Below are positions 9,945 to 21,700 of a stretch of 64,000 nucleotides of DNA, piece by piece. Within the stretch, counting starts at the first letter, position 1. Each line of letters starts with the position of its first letter. Source of the stretch: Aphidius gifuensis (Eukaryota > Arthropoda > Insecta > Hymenoptera > Braconidae); assembly GCF_014905175.1 (NCBI RefSeq), contig NC_057789.1, positions 5,642,001 through 5,706,000 on the forward strand. The letters are read 5' to 3'. The notes under the pieces were generated by a model, which was not told the origin of the DNA, searched no databases, and was given only the letters and a program-made list of their open reading frames with translations. Both the position numbers and the translations under genes were made by a program.

Positions 9945-11629
9945 ATGACGAAGCCAATAACATCAGATATTTATCAAGGATTATTTCCAATTTATCATTT
10001 GAGCAAAGGTCTAGGACTTTTACCAGTCAGATTTTTATCACAAGCATTTGGAAAATACATTGGTCGTATTTATACAATTGACATTATTTACGGGTGAGAC
10101 CAAAAACTAATTTAATAAAAAAAAAAATAATTAATTATTTTGTTTTATCTTTTTTTTGATAGTGTTTGTCTGTTATTATTATTTATTGGAGCTGAGATAT
10201 ATGGTCTTCACAGAGACCTGAGAGATGGTTGGGTCAACAGTACAAGATTAAAACATCAAACTGCATTAAATGTTACAATTGGTGATGTTTTTGCTGTTGC
10301 ATTATTGGCAGCTGTTGGTGTACTTGGTGCACCATTTAGATGGAAATATATACAAGAAATTATGACACGTCTTAGTGAAGTGAGTATCATAATATTCTCT
10401 TTGAATAAATAACAAATGAAAAATTTAAAAATACAAAATTTTAGGCTGATGAAAAATTAAGTTATATAACACCAAGAAAAACAAAAAAATTTGCAATAAT
10501 ATTAACAGCTTGTGCTTTATCATATTTAATATTTATATCATGTCTTGATGTATATTCTTGGAATCGACAAGCAAAATTAAAAAGAAAAATGCCTGATAAA
10601 GGACCAATTAATTATTCACCAATATATTTTTTATATATTCAAGCGATGATGATTGAAATACAATATACAGTTGCAACTTATAATTTAAATGAACGTTTTT
10701 TAAGGCTTAATAAAAATTTAGAGAGTCTACTGAAATACAGTAAAAAAATGATGAAAACAAATTTTCATTTAATAAGAGAAACAAGAGAACAAAGTAAATT
10801 AGCTGGATACTTGAGATCAGATAATGAAACAAGAAATGTTGGAAGAGCTATTAGAACAACAAAAATGTCTGACTGGATAACTAGTGATGGAGATGGTAAT
10901 TATATTTTTAATTTTAATAATAAATTATTAATAAAAATAATATTATTTTTGTTTTGTATAAATAGAAACTCGTGATATGGTTGAATCAATATCACAATTA
11001 ATAACAGTTCATTCATCATTGTGTGACACGAATATATTGATAAATAAAGCATTTGGTTTACCAATTCTTGTTGTTGCAATAACTTGTCTCCTTCATTTGA
11101 TAATAACACCATATTTTTTGATGATGGAAGCAAATTCAGATCGTGAAATGCTTTTTATAAGTGTACAATTACTTTGGTGTGCTCTTCATGTATTTAGAAT
11201 GTTAATGGTTGTTCAACCATGCTATGCAACAACAACAACAAATAAAAAAAACAGTAATTCTTGTTAGCCAATTATTAAGTACAACATGGTATTCAGAAAT
11301 TTGTAAACAACTTGAATATTTTTCACTTCAATTAATACACAGACCATTAGATTTTACAGCTTGTGGATTATTTTCATTGGATCGTGGATTAGTTACATCT
11401 GTAAGTTTATTTAAAATGAAAAAACAATTTAAAAAATTTATCAAATAATTTATTTGAAATAAATAATAATTTTTAGATGGCTGGTGCTGTTACGACGTAT
11501 CTTGTTATTTTAATCCAATTTCAAAAAGCTGATGATACCAAAGACACAAGTAATATGCTAAAAAATGCAACTTTATTATTGAGAAATGTCTCGTCACTTC
11601 ACAATTCAACTGCACTGAGAACTTTTTAA
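9945..11629 (+). CDS. Gustatory receptor, Gr43a-like 7tm_7 family, with one-base frameshift in exon 4
   Basis: Five exons: 9945-10093, 10163-10379, 10445-10895, 10966-11400 and 11477-11629. The N-terminus (SDIYQGLFPIYHLSKGLGL) and the family signature TYLVILIQF in the last exon identify an insect gustatory receptor, a multi-pass ligand-gated channel of taste neurons. The region DFTACGLFSLDRGLVTS resembles the fructose-receptor (Gr43a/AmGr3) clade. The frame breaks in the run of eight A at 11244-11251. Reading through with one fewer base restores VILVSQLLSTTWY and gives 467 codons, with every junction phase correct. Without that change translation stops within about 12 codons. This may be a homopolymer sequencing error or a recent inactivation; everything else in the gene is intact. 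A partial second copy lies at 16960-17610. Confidence 0.88.
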
Positions 11630-12225
11630 TGCTAAAAGAAAAAATATATATATATATATTTATGTACATGTTTGTATTTTTAAGGATAATATTTTGTTTT
11701 TTTTTATTAAAATAAAAGGAATAAATTATGAGATAATAATTAAAATAAATAATCAACACATTGACAATATAATAACGTATTTGATTTTTATTTTATTCCA
11801 GCTGGGTATACGTTTTTGCTTGACTTATTTTTTTAAATTAGTTTATTTTTTATATTCAAAATCGGAATGAAACATTATTTTGTCTGGTTTTTTTTTTTTA
11901 TTTTTTGTAAAATATGTTTTGTTTTTCCCAGAAATAAATGGCTTGGTTTTTCGAAAGGATATTTAAAAAAGGCAAATATTTAAATAAAGCGGATAATTGG
12001 GGGGCGAAATATTTACACCGAGATTAGTATTTATTATAACGATACGAACAAAAAAAAAATTAATAAATAAATTTACCCTACCATCATTTAATTAATTAAT
12101 TATTAATTAATGTATAAAATCAACTCAAATCAACTTTTGTAAATAGAGATTCAAATATTCATTTGCATAAAATAACAATAATATTTACAGAGTTACTTTT
12201 AAACGCACCCCTAATCATCCAGTTG
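11630..12225. other. 3' flank of the gustatory receptor
   Basis: Positions 11630-11970 are repeated almost exactly at 17275-17608 behind the duplicated last exon, including TTCCCAGAAATAAATGG. 11971-12225 is unique AT-rich DNA leading to the tandem array. No gene is seen. Confidence 0.8.
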
Positions 12226-12430
12226 CAACGGTGCGGGTGCTGGTTTCACTCTCTACATATGTACTTTATGTATTTCATTCAATTTCATTTGATTTCATTC
12301 TGCTGACTACTGCTGACCACTGCTGACTGCTGTTATTCTGATTGATAACTCTGACCAACTCTGACTGTTATACTTATAACAATTGACAAACTTATAACAA
12401 ATCTAAGTACAACTCTGACTGATAACGAAG

Positions 12431-12774
12431 ATGGATCCTGGTGTCCGAAATTTGTGGAAGATCTTTTTCATCGCCGTTGGGACAATGGGGGGGTGCAGTG
12501 TAGTAAACTGGTACTTTGATCGCATAGAAAAGAAGTAATTATATTGATTTTTTTTTTTTTTAAATAAGAAATGTGAAAAAAAAAAAGAAATTACGTATTA
12601 ATTGTTTTGTTTTATTTTGTCTGTTACAGGGAAGAAGCTAAAATGAACGAGTAATTATTAAATTTTCTTTTAAATAAAATGTAAGAAAAAAAAAAAAAGA
12701 ATTCTGTATTAATTTTTTTGTTTGGTTTTGTCTGTTACAGAGAGTACAGAATGGCATTTGAAAAAAAAAAGTAA
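12431..12774 (+). CDS. Array gene copy 1: 52 aa single-pass membrane-type protein
   Basis: Exons are 12431-12534, 12630-12650 and 12741-12774. Exon 2 is a 21-base microexon. All splice sites are GT-AG (GTAATT donors, CTGTTACAG acceptors) and both introns are phase 2. The product starts MDPGVRNLWK, has a hydrophobic stretch (IFFIAVGTMGGCSVVNWYF) and a charged Lys/Glu-rich tail ending EKKK. The first ATG of copies 2-4 is ACG here, so translation must begin two codons later. I do not recognise the family. One N-terminal membrane segment plus a polar tail is the layout of small mitochondrial or ER membrane proteins such as PIGBOS; a signal peptide is the other reading. No homology is claimed. Confidence 0.72.
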
Positions 12775-13602
12775 TTATTATATTGAAAAAAAAATTACCT
12801 TATCATTAAAAAATTATGTAATTTAATTTAATAAAAAAAAAAAATTTTATTCATTGGGTTTGCCTTTTTATTAATTTTATTTTATACACGTGGTTATGAT
12901 GAATTTGATTTTTTAGATTATTATTATTATCTAGATTAATTTTCAACTTGAATATATTTTATTTAATGAAAAACTAATTCACTAAAGTTGGATTAATTTA
13001 TTTGACCAACTTAATTGATTAATAAATTTTGCAAAGAAACCACAATGCACTTCTAGAAATGTCTCGAATTTAACAAACAAAAGATTGAGGTTAGGTTTAT
13101 TAATTATTTAACTTTTTTTTTTTTTTGTCTCATTATAAAAAAACGTATATAAAATCAACAATAACAGGTATTGATTATTATTTGTTGTTGTACTTGTGTT
13201 CAATGACACTTGGTAAATTAACATTATAAAAACTGATAAAAACTAGATAGCTGTGGTAAAACGTAAGTTGAATTTAGCAAAGCTACGTAAATCACAGTAA
13301 ATCAGTTAGTTATTTCTATCTCTAATAAAATGTTTATGACATATAAAAAAAATTTAACAAGTGCCATCAATGGTAAAAAGAAGCCCTAAATTGTATAAAA
13401 TTTGCCCTGTGAATACGGGTGCGGGTGCTGGTTTCACTCTCTATTTTGCTCTATTTCAGGATTTCAGCTATTTCATTTGATTTCATTCTGCTGACCACTG
13501 CTGACTGCTGTCATTCTGATTGATAACTCTGACCAACTCTAACTGTTATACTTATAACAATTGACAAACTTATAACAAATCTAAGTACAACTCTGACTGA
13601 TA

Positions 13603-13975
13603 ATGAAGACGGATCCTGTTCTCCTAGAATTGTATAGGATGTCTATCTTCGTCGTTGGGTCAACTGGGGGGTGCAGTCTAGTAAACTGGTACCTGGATAA
13701 GGTGATGAAGAGGTAATTATTGATTTTTTTTTTTTTAAATAAAAAATGTAAAAAAAACGAAATTACGTATTAATTTTTTTTGTTTTGTTTTGTGTGTTAC
13801 AGAGGACAAGCCAGATTGGAAGAGTAATTATTGAATTTTCTTTTAAATAAAATGTAAGAAAAAAAAAAAAAAGAATTCTGTATTAATTTTTTTGTTTGGT
13901 TTTGTCTGTTACAGAAGGTACAGAATGGAACGTGAAGAAGGAAACAAGTATTATCTTGGAAAAAAAGATACCTGA
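13603..13975 (+). CDS. Array gene copy 2: 63 aa, extended C-terminus
   Basis: Exons are 13603-13712, 13803-13823 and 13915-13975. The product begins MKTDPVLLELYRMSIF and carries the array's core GGCSLVNWYLD, then an Arg/Glu-rich tail. Exons 2 and 3 are of the type shared with copy 4 (RGQARLEERYRMERE). Where copy 4 ends in AAG TAA, this copy lacks the A after AAGTA, so the frame runs on for eight more codons (YYLGKKDT) to the TGA at 13973-13975. Exon 1 differs from copy 3 at nine codons, all changing the amino acid. Expression and function are unknown. Confidence 0.72.
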
Positions 13976-14803
13976 TCATTAATAAGTTATGTAATTTAAT
14001 TCAATAAAAATATGAAAACATTTGACTAATTAAAAATGAAAAAAAAAAAAAATTTTATTCATTGGATTTGCCTTTTTATTAATTTCATTTTATACACGTG
14101 GTTATGATGAATTGATTTTTTAGATTATTATTATTATCTAGATAAATTTTCAACTTGAATATATTTTATTTAATGAAAAACTAACTGACTGAAGTTAAAT
14201 TAATTTATTTGACACCAACTTGATTGTTTAATCAATTTTGCAAAGGAACCACAATGCACTGCTAGAAATGTCTTGAATTTAACAAACAAAAGATTGAGGT
14301 TAGGTTTATTAATTATTTAACTTTTTTTGTCTCAATATAAAAAAACGTATATAAAATCAACAATAACAGGCATTGATTATTATTTGTTGTTGTACTTGTG
14401 TCCAATAAACTTCAGAATCAATGACACTTGGTAAATTAACATTATAAAAACTGATAAAAACTAGATAGCTGTGGTAAAACGTAAGTTGAATTTAGCAAAG
14501 CTACGTAAATCAGTTAAGTAGTTATTTCTATCTCTAATAAAATGTTTATGACATAAAAAAAATTTAACAAGCGCCATCAATGACAAAAAGAAGCCCTAAA
14601 TTGTATAAAATTTGCCCTGTGAATACGGGTGCGGGTGCTGGTTTCACTCTCTATTTTGCTCTATTTCATATTTTCATTTGCTTTCATTCTGCTGACCACT
14701 GCTGACTGCTGTCATTCTGATTGATAACTCTGACCAACTCTGACTGTTATACTTATAACAATTGACAAACTTATAACAAATCTAAGTACAACTCTGACTG
14801 ATA

Positions 14804-15145
14804 ATGAAGATGGATCCTGGTCTCCTAGATTTGTATAAGACCTCTTTCATCATCGTTGGGTCAATTGGGGGGTGCAGTCTAGTAAACTGGTACCTGGATA
14901 AGGTGATGAAGAGGTATTATTGATTTTTTTTTAGATAAGAAATGTGAAAAAAAAAAGAAATTACGTATTATATTTTTTGTTTTGTTTTGTCTGTTACAGG
15001 GTAGAAGCTAAAAGGCACGAGTAATTATTAAATTTTCTTTTAAATAAAATGTAAGAAAAAAAAAAAAAAGAATTCTGTATTAATTTTTTTGTTTGGTTTT
15101 GTCTGTTACAGAGAGTACAGAATGCAATCTGAAAAAAAAAAGTAA
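14804..15145 (+). CDS. Array gene copy 3: 54 aa single-pass membrane-type protein
   Basis: Exons are 14804-14913, 15000-15020 and 15112-15145. The product starts MKMDPGLLDLYK, with hydrophobic SFIIVGSIGGCSLVNWY and a tail RVEAKRHEEYRMQSEKKK. Exon 1 is closest to copy 2 in its second half (LVNWYLDKVMKR), while exons 2 and 3 are closest to copy 1, so this copy is a mosaic. The first donor reads GTATTATTG, having lost one A compared with the GTAATTATTG of the other copies. It is still a plausible donor but weaker, and intron retention would add two residues before a stop. Confidence 0.72.
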
Positions 15146-15963
15146 TTTAAAATTTAATTTAATAAAAAAAAAAAATTTTATTCATTGGATTTGCCTTTTT
15201 ATTAATTTTATTTTATAGGTACACGTGGTTATGATGAATTTTATTTTTTTGATTATTATTATTATCTAGATCGATATTCAACTTGAATATATTTTATTTA
15301 ATGAAAAACTAATTGACTAAAGTTGGATTAATTTATTTGACCAACTTAATTGATTAATAAATTTTGCAAAGAAACCACAATGCACTTCTAGAAAGGTCTT
15401 GAATTAACGAACAAAAGATTGAGGTTAAGTTTATCAATTATTTACTTTTTTTTTTTTTTTTGTATCAATAGACAAAAACGTATATAAAATGTATTTATCA
15501 ACAATAACAAGCATTGATTATTATTTGTTGTTGTACTTGTGTCCAATAAACTTCAGAATCAATGACACTTGGTAAATTAACATTATAAAAACTAGATAGC
15601 TGTGGTAAAACGAATTTAGCAAAGCTACGTAAATCAGTTAGTTATTTCTATCTCAATAAAAATGTTTATGACATATAAAAAAATTTTACAAGCGCTATCA
15701 ATGGCAAAAAAAAGCCCTAAATTGTATAAAATTTGCACTGTGAATGCAGGTGCTCCATGCTGGTTTGAGGTTTCACTCTCTCTAAATTTCTTATTTCATT
15801 TGTGTCTTGTAACTTGATTTCATTCTGCTGACTGCTTGTGACTGCTGCTGACCACTGCTGACTGTTGTCATTCTGATTGATAACTCTGACCAACTCTGAC
15901 TGTTATACTTATCTATAACAATTAACAAACTTATAACAAATCTAAGTACAACTCTGACTGACA

Positions 15964-16316
15964 ATGAACAGAAATTCTCTTCCACGAAAATCTTATTTAC
16001 CTCATGTCGTCATCATCGGGATAATTGGGGGGTGCTCTCTAGTAAGCTGGTACTTGGATCATGTAGAAAAGAGGTAATTATATTGATTTTTTTTTTTTTA
16101 AATAAAAAGTGTGAAAAAAAAAAAAATTACATATTAATTTTTTTTTGTTTTGTTTTGTCTGTTACAGAGGACAAGCCAGATTGGAAGAGTAATTATTGAA
16201 TTTTCTTTTAAATAAAATGTAAGAAAAAAAAAAAAAAGAATTCTGTATTAATTTTTTTGTTTGGTTTTGTCTGTTACAGAAGGTACAGAATGGAACGTGA
16301 AAAAGAAAACAAGTAA
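15964..16316 (+). CDS. Array gene copy 4: 55 aa, most diverged N-terminus
   Basis: Exons are 15964-16073, 16168-16188 and 16280-16316. The first 15 residues (MNRNSLPRKSYLPHV) bear little resemblance to the other copies, yet the 5' leader directly before the ATG and the intron right after are nearly the same as theirs. The core GGCSLVSWYLD is kept, with Asn to Ser in NWY. The tail RGQARLEERYRMEREKENK matches copy 2. Compared with copy 3, exon 1 has about 19 amino-acid changes against 3 silent codon changes. The pattern fits strong diversifying selection on the N-terminal half. Confidence 0.72.
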
Positions 16317-16928
16317 TTATCTTGGAAAAAAAGATACCTGATCATTAATAAGTTATGTAATTTCCTAATTCAATAAAAATATGAAAACAATTGACTAATT
16401 AAAAATGAAAAAAAAATAAAGTTTTATTCATTGAATTTACCTTTTTATTAATTTTATTTTATACACGTGGTCATGGTGAATTTTATTTTTTAAATTATTA
16501 TTATTATCTAGATTAATTTTCAACTTGAATATATTTTATTCAATGAAAAACTAATTGACTAAAGTTGGATTAATTTATTTGACAAACTTAATTGATTAAT
16601 AAATTTTGCAATGAAACCACAATGCACTTCTAGAAATGTCTCGAATTTAACAAACAAAAGATTGAGGTTAGGTTTATTAATTATTTAACTTTTTTTTTTT
16701 TTTTTTTGTCTCAATATGCAAAGACGTATAAAATGTATTTGTCAACAATAACAGGCATTGATTATTATTTGTTGTTGTACTTGTGTTCAATGAATTATAA
16801 CTTTAGAATCAATGACACTTGGTAAATTAACATTACAAGAACTAGATAGTTGTGAAACGTAAGTTGAATTTAGCAAAGCTACGTAAATCAGCTAGTTATT
16901 GCTATCTCTAATAAAATGTTTATGACAA

Positions 16929-17610
16929 ATATATATTATTAATTCCAACATAATTTATATTATTATTTCCAACATAAATTCTCAGTACATTCAATTGTAA
17001 GTTGTCTCTTCTTCAGCAGCTTTAGTACAACTTTCCTAAGCTGCTTTTTCGAGTATTGGTCCAATTTCGATTAAACACACTTATGCTTCAGAATTTAGAA
17101 AAAAAATAATAAATAATAATTTTTAGATGCTTGGTGCTGATACGACGTATCTTGTTATTTTAATCCAATTTCAAAAAGCTGATGATACCAAAGATACAAG
17201 TAATATGCTAAAAAATGCAACTTTGTTATTGAAAAATGTCTCGTCACTTCACAATTCAACTACACTTTTTTTTAATGCTAAAAGAAAAAGAAAAAAAATA
17301 TATTTATGCACATGTTTGTATTTTTAAGGACAATATTTTGTTTTTTTTTTTATTAAAATAAAAGGAATAAATTATGCGATAATAATATTAAAATAAATAA
17401 TCAACATATTGACAATATAATAACGTTTGATTTTTATTTCATTCCAGCTGGGTATAAGTTTTTGCTTGACTTTTTTTTTAAATTAGTTTATTTTTTATAT
17501 TCAAAATCGGAATGAAACTTTATTTTGTCGGGTTTTTTTTATTTTTTGTAAAATATGTTTTGCTTTTCCCAGAAATAAATGGGTTAGTTGTTCGCAAGGA
17601 TATTTAAACT
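16929..17610 (+). pseudogene. Internally deleted second copy of the gustatory receptor
   Basis: Positions 16965-17105 copy the region found at 9278-9405, upstream of the receptor's first exon. They are joined directly to a copy of the last intron end and exon 5 (from 17127), then its 3' flank to about 17608. Exons 1-4 are missing. The exon keeps TYLVILIQF, but its ATG is only the splice-in codon, and the end differs from the parent (stop beyond the parental ACTTTTTAA). This is a tandem duplicate that lost about 2 kb. It frames the small-gene array on its right, with the intact receptor on its left. Confidence 0.88.
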
Positions 17611-18774
17611 GAATTAATACATTATATACATGTCTCGCGACAGGCTCGATGATGCCGGGCCAATTTGATTCATTAAAAAAAATGTTTTTTTTTTTTTTTT
17701 TTTAAATTACAATTATAAATATAATATAATAATAATTATAATAACAACAACACCGTTGACTCAAAGTCGAGAATCACAATAACTATAAATGTTGGATATT
17801 TTTTTTTTTTATTATTTTTTCTTCATTTTATGTGAATATAATATTTTGGTATTTTTCATAATTTTTTTTTTTCTTTTTTTAAAAATATCACTAAAATAAA
17901 ATTTATCAAACAATACTTTATTTAGTTTTTTTTTTTGTTTATAATTAAAGATTTTTTTCTTAATAATTAAGAAGAAAAGTACGATTTCGTTTTGTTTTTT
18001 AAATTTTTAAAATGACTACCAAATATTGATATTTCTGATTTGTTTATGTTTATTGAACATAAAATAATACCAATACTTTTCTTTTTTATACTGTGACAAT
18101 ATATAAATACAATAAAATATTTTTACGTAAACATAAACCGGGCAGCCAATTAATTATAATTTTTTAAAAACCATTGCATCAGTCCAATCATAAACGTGCC
18201 CGGTAACGAGACGTCTGTCACAGCCTAACAAATAAATCGCATTTATTTCTTGAGTCACGTGCGTAAGGCATAATTTTATTAATAATTGTTTTATTTATTT
18301 TTTTTTTTTTTTGTATTATTATCATAATAGTCTTCGCACGTTAATCAAGATATTTACAATCTCGTATACTGATATACCAAACACAATAAAATTCTTTCAT
18401 TGACCTCTCATTAATTAATCTCAACGACATTACAATTTTATCTCGCACCGACAATAATTTTCGTAGAAATATTATCAATAACTTTTTTTAAATAAATATT
18501 AAATTACTCTGCGTCAGCCTACTCGTTTAATTTTTCTTCATCTTTCAGTGCGCGTTCTCATAAATATATATATAATATAGCTATATTTTTTTGTTTACAA
18601 ATTTGTTGTATAAATTCGAGGATCGTGGAACAACACCGAGGGGAGCTGGGATTCGTTTCGTTAATTTTTTTTAGCTTTTAAAATTATCATGTCAACGTCC
18701 ATTAAATTGCCAAGTCCATTATTTAATATATATATTTTTTTTATTATAAATAAGTAAAATTATTAATTTTTTTT
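17611..18774. other. Intergenic DNA and 3' region of the MTMR gene
   Basis: No gene is seen. The stretch contains many poly-T runs and a less AT-rich block at about 18140-18260 and 18600-18660 that may be 3' UTR of the minus-strand phosphatase gene. No repeats shared with the array were recognised after 17610. Confidence 0.6.
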
Positions 18775-21700
18775 TTAATTGACTGCCTGGCTCGTCACCG
18801 TGGACGGTTGTGATTTTTGCTGATTTGCTTGTAATGAAGCCTCAGCGCAGCCTTCTTTTGATACTGAAATAATTTTTAATCTTGGACATAGTAGTGATGT
18901 TAAATCTGTATTATTATTTGTTGTTGTAGTTGTTGTTGTTGTTATTGTTGTTGTTAATGTTGTTGGAGTAGTTGGTGTTACGGTTGTTGATGCTATTGTT
19001 ATTGTTGTTTTTTCTGTTATATCATTATCTTGATTTTTAATTATATTTCGTGCACATTGACATGGACTTGTATGATGATGCAATCGAGAAAAACATTCAC
19101 TACAAACCCTAATTGGATTATTAAGTTGTTCACTTGGTAAAAGCGTTGAATTTTCAGAACAATCAGCACAAAATATTCTACCACAGCATCTGTAATTATT
19201 TTTAAATAAAAAAACATTTGTTAAACTGTTTAATTTTAATTTTTTTTAAATACTTGATAAATATTATTATACCTGCAATGATGTTTGCGTCGACCAAGCC
19301 AAAATTCTGTATCACAACCCATACAACGATTAACAGCATGATCTGGTACCCAGAGTGTTGGTGCTGGACCAAGCTCCTCAACAGCTTCCCATGACATTTC
19401 AGATGGTAAAGATTCTCCATGATCACCAACACTACCCACTGAATCAGGCAATGATCCCTGTTAAATTAAATCAACATTACCAAATTAGAATTTATACCAT
19501 ATAAAGGAAAAAAAAAAAAAAACACTTGTTAAAACAATGAAATATTAAAACAAAAAACAAATTAAGCATTAAAAAAATAAAACTCACAATATCATCAATA
19601 CGATCAGTATCTGCACTGTGAATGTTGCATACTTGTTTAATCAAAGCCAGCCGTGTTGTGTGCAGCTCTTTCCTCAATGCCTCCTCTTTGACCTGTTAAT
19701 CACACAAAAAAATCCAAAAAAACACGAATAAGGTTAATTTTTTCAAAATAAAATTAAAAAAAAAAAGGGAAAAGAAAAAAAAAACACCATCAATCAAGAT
19801 TAAATAGATAAATATTGTTGATTTTTTTTTTTTTTTAATCTTTGGATCAGGTCACACCTTTCTAACCTTATGCTCAACGATGATTTGTTGAACACGTAAC
19901 TGTACATCACAATGAATAACTGGCAGTCCATCAACATCATCAATACTGTCAGATGGATTATCAATAATAATATCTTGATGTGTTGGTGATGCTGGACAAA
20001 TACTACTTGGTGTTCTTGATACAATTGGTATACTTGTTTCACTAACATCACTTTCTTCATGTTGAAAACGATTACAAATACATGTACCACCACGATTAAC
20101 AATACCATTATTATCTAGACAAGAATTTGTATTGTCAGCTGGTTCATTTGGTTTTTGTATTGTGTCAACTTCATCTTTTGTTATTGATGCTGGTTCACTA
20201 TTAGGTATCAATGTATCTGTTGAACTATCAACTGATGGATTTGCTGATATATCATTAATTTTTTGATTAATATTATATGAATTTTTTCTTGAATCAATAT
20301 CAGTACATGATTCTTCAATTGCATTAATTTTTTCATCTGTATTATCATCATCATCATCATCTTCAGTCTTATCTGATTCGTTATCGATATTTGTCGAGTC
20401 GAATTTTCTGTTGAAATAAATTATATTATTAATTATTATTATTATTATATTATTATTATGTTGATAAATTATATTACTTTTCAATTGAAATACTGGGATC
20501 ACTTAGTCTGCGATGAAGATAAACTAGATGATCTGGTGCATGTATTAAATCACCATATGAACGTGTTTTAGTCATTTGTCCTTGTGGCTCTTCATTTTCA
20601 CTTGTTTCAATGTCAATAAGTGATGAAACACGTTGTTTATCTGGTTTTGGTGAAATGTCCATTGAACCAAGATAAACTTCAGACCACAAAACAAGATCAC
20701 GTACATTACAACTTGGCCATAATATCTATTGACACAAAAAAAAAAAAGATAAATATTAATTGAGCATATATATTTTTTTTAAATAAAATAAAATAAATAA
20801 GAAATTACCTGATTTTTAGTTGGTGAATATAAATGATTTAAAAATGATGATGAATTTAAAAATTTCCATACTGAAAATGTACGTTCTCTAATTGATAAAT
20901 GTAATCTTTCTTGTCTTGTATTACACAAAAATGTACCAAATAATTGTGAATATGTATGTTGTGCAAGTTTAACAATATATGCTGATGACATTTGAAAACT
21001 GCATTGAAATTGACGTATTAATTGATGTACACAATCAAGCCATTGTAAAAATACTGGACATCTTTCATTTGGATCTTCACATCCAACAGTTTGTCCACAA
21101 CGATCAGCAAATTTATGTCCAAAATCAAGCCATTCACGTTCACATAATATTTGAAAACCTTCCATTGTACGATAATATGGATCCAATAATATTTGTGCTA
21201 ATGCAACAATTTGTGGTGTTCTATCCCATCCATCACTACAATGTACAAGTACTGGTCTACCATCACGTTCAATTGCCGATGCAACAGTTACAGCAGCACG
21301 TAATAAACCTGACATATGTTGTAGCCATCTTGTACCTTCTAATAAACTTAGCCAATTTGGTTGATCAGCATCAGATGCACATAGCTGTCTTACTGAATGA
21401 AAACTTTTTCTAATTGAATGTATATTTGGAAGATTCATAAATTGTATATCACATGTTGGATAATAATCTGGACATTCACAACCACCACCACGTGCTCTAT
21501 TTGCAACAGCTGTTGTATATGAACGTGCATCAACAATTAATACTTTTTTTTTATTATTTGTTGTTATAATTGTTTCATCAATTTGTTGTACATCATTTGT
21601 TGTAATATGTGTATCAATCATTGTTGATTCACCACGATCATATGAACATGCTGCTGATAATGCTTTTAATAATTCTTCATCTTCATCACTACGCCAACCA

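Larger units (their letters stand above)
12226..16928. repeat. Tandem array of four about 1.2 kb units, one small gene each
   Basis: Units begin near 12226, 13412, 14622 and 15741, each with a version of GTGCGGGTGCTGGTTTCACT, and are 1.1-1.2 kb long. Shared landmarks in each unit are: the leader with CTGCTGACCACTGCTGACTG and ACTTATAACAAATCTAAGT-type words; three coding exons; two poly-A/T-rich introns; a downstream block with TTATTATTATTATCTAGA; GATTGAGGTTA; and TTTAGCAAAGCTACGTAAAT. Units 1 and 3 share exon 2-3 type and a shortened 3' region. Units 2 and 4 share the other type, with TATGAAAACA.TTGACTAATT downstream. The last unit ends at about 16928 where receptor-derived sequence begins. 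Confidence 0.93.

Noticed and set aside
20979..21413. 144-codon plus-strand frame
   Set aside because: Antisense of the MTMR phosphatase domain.
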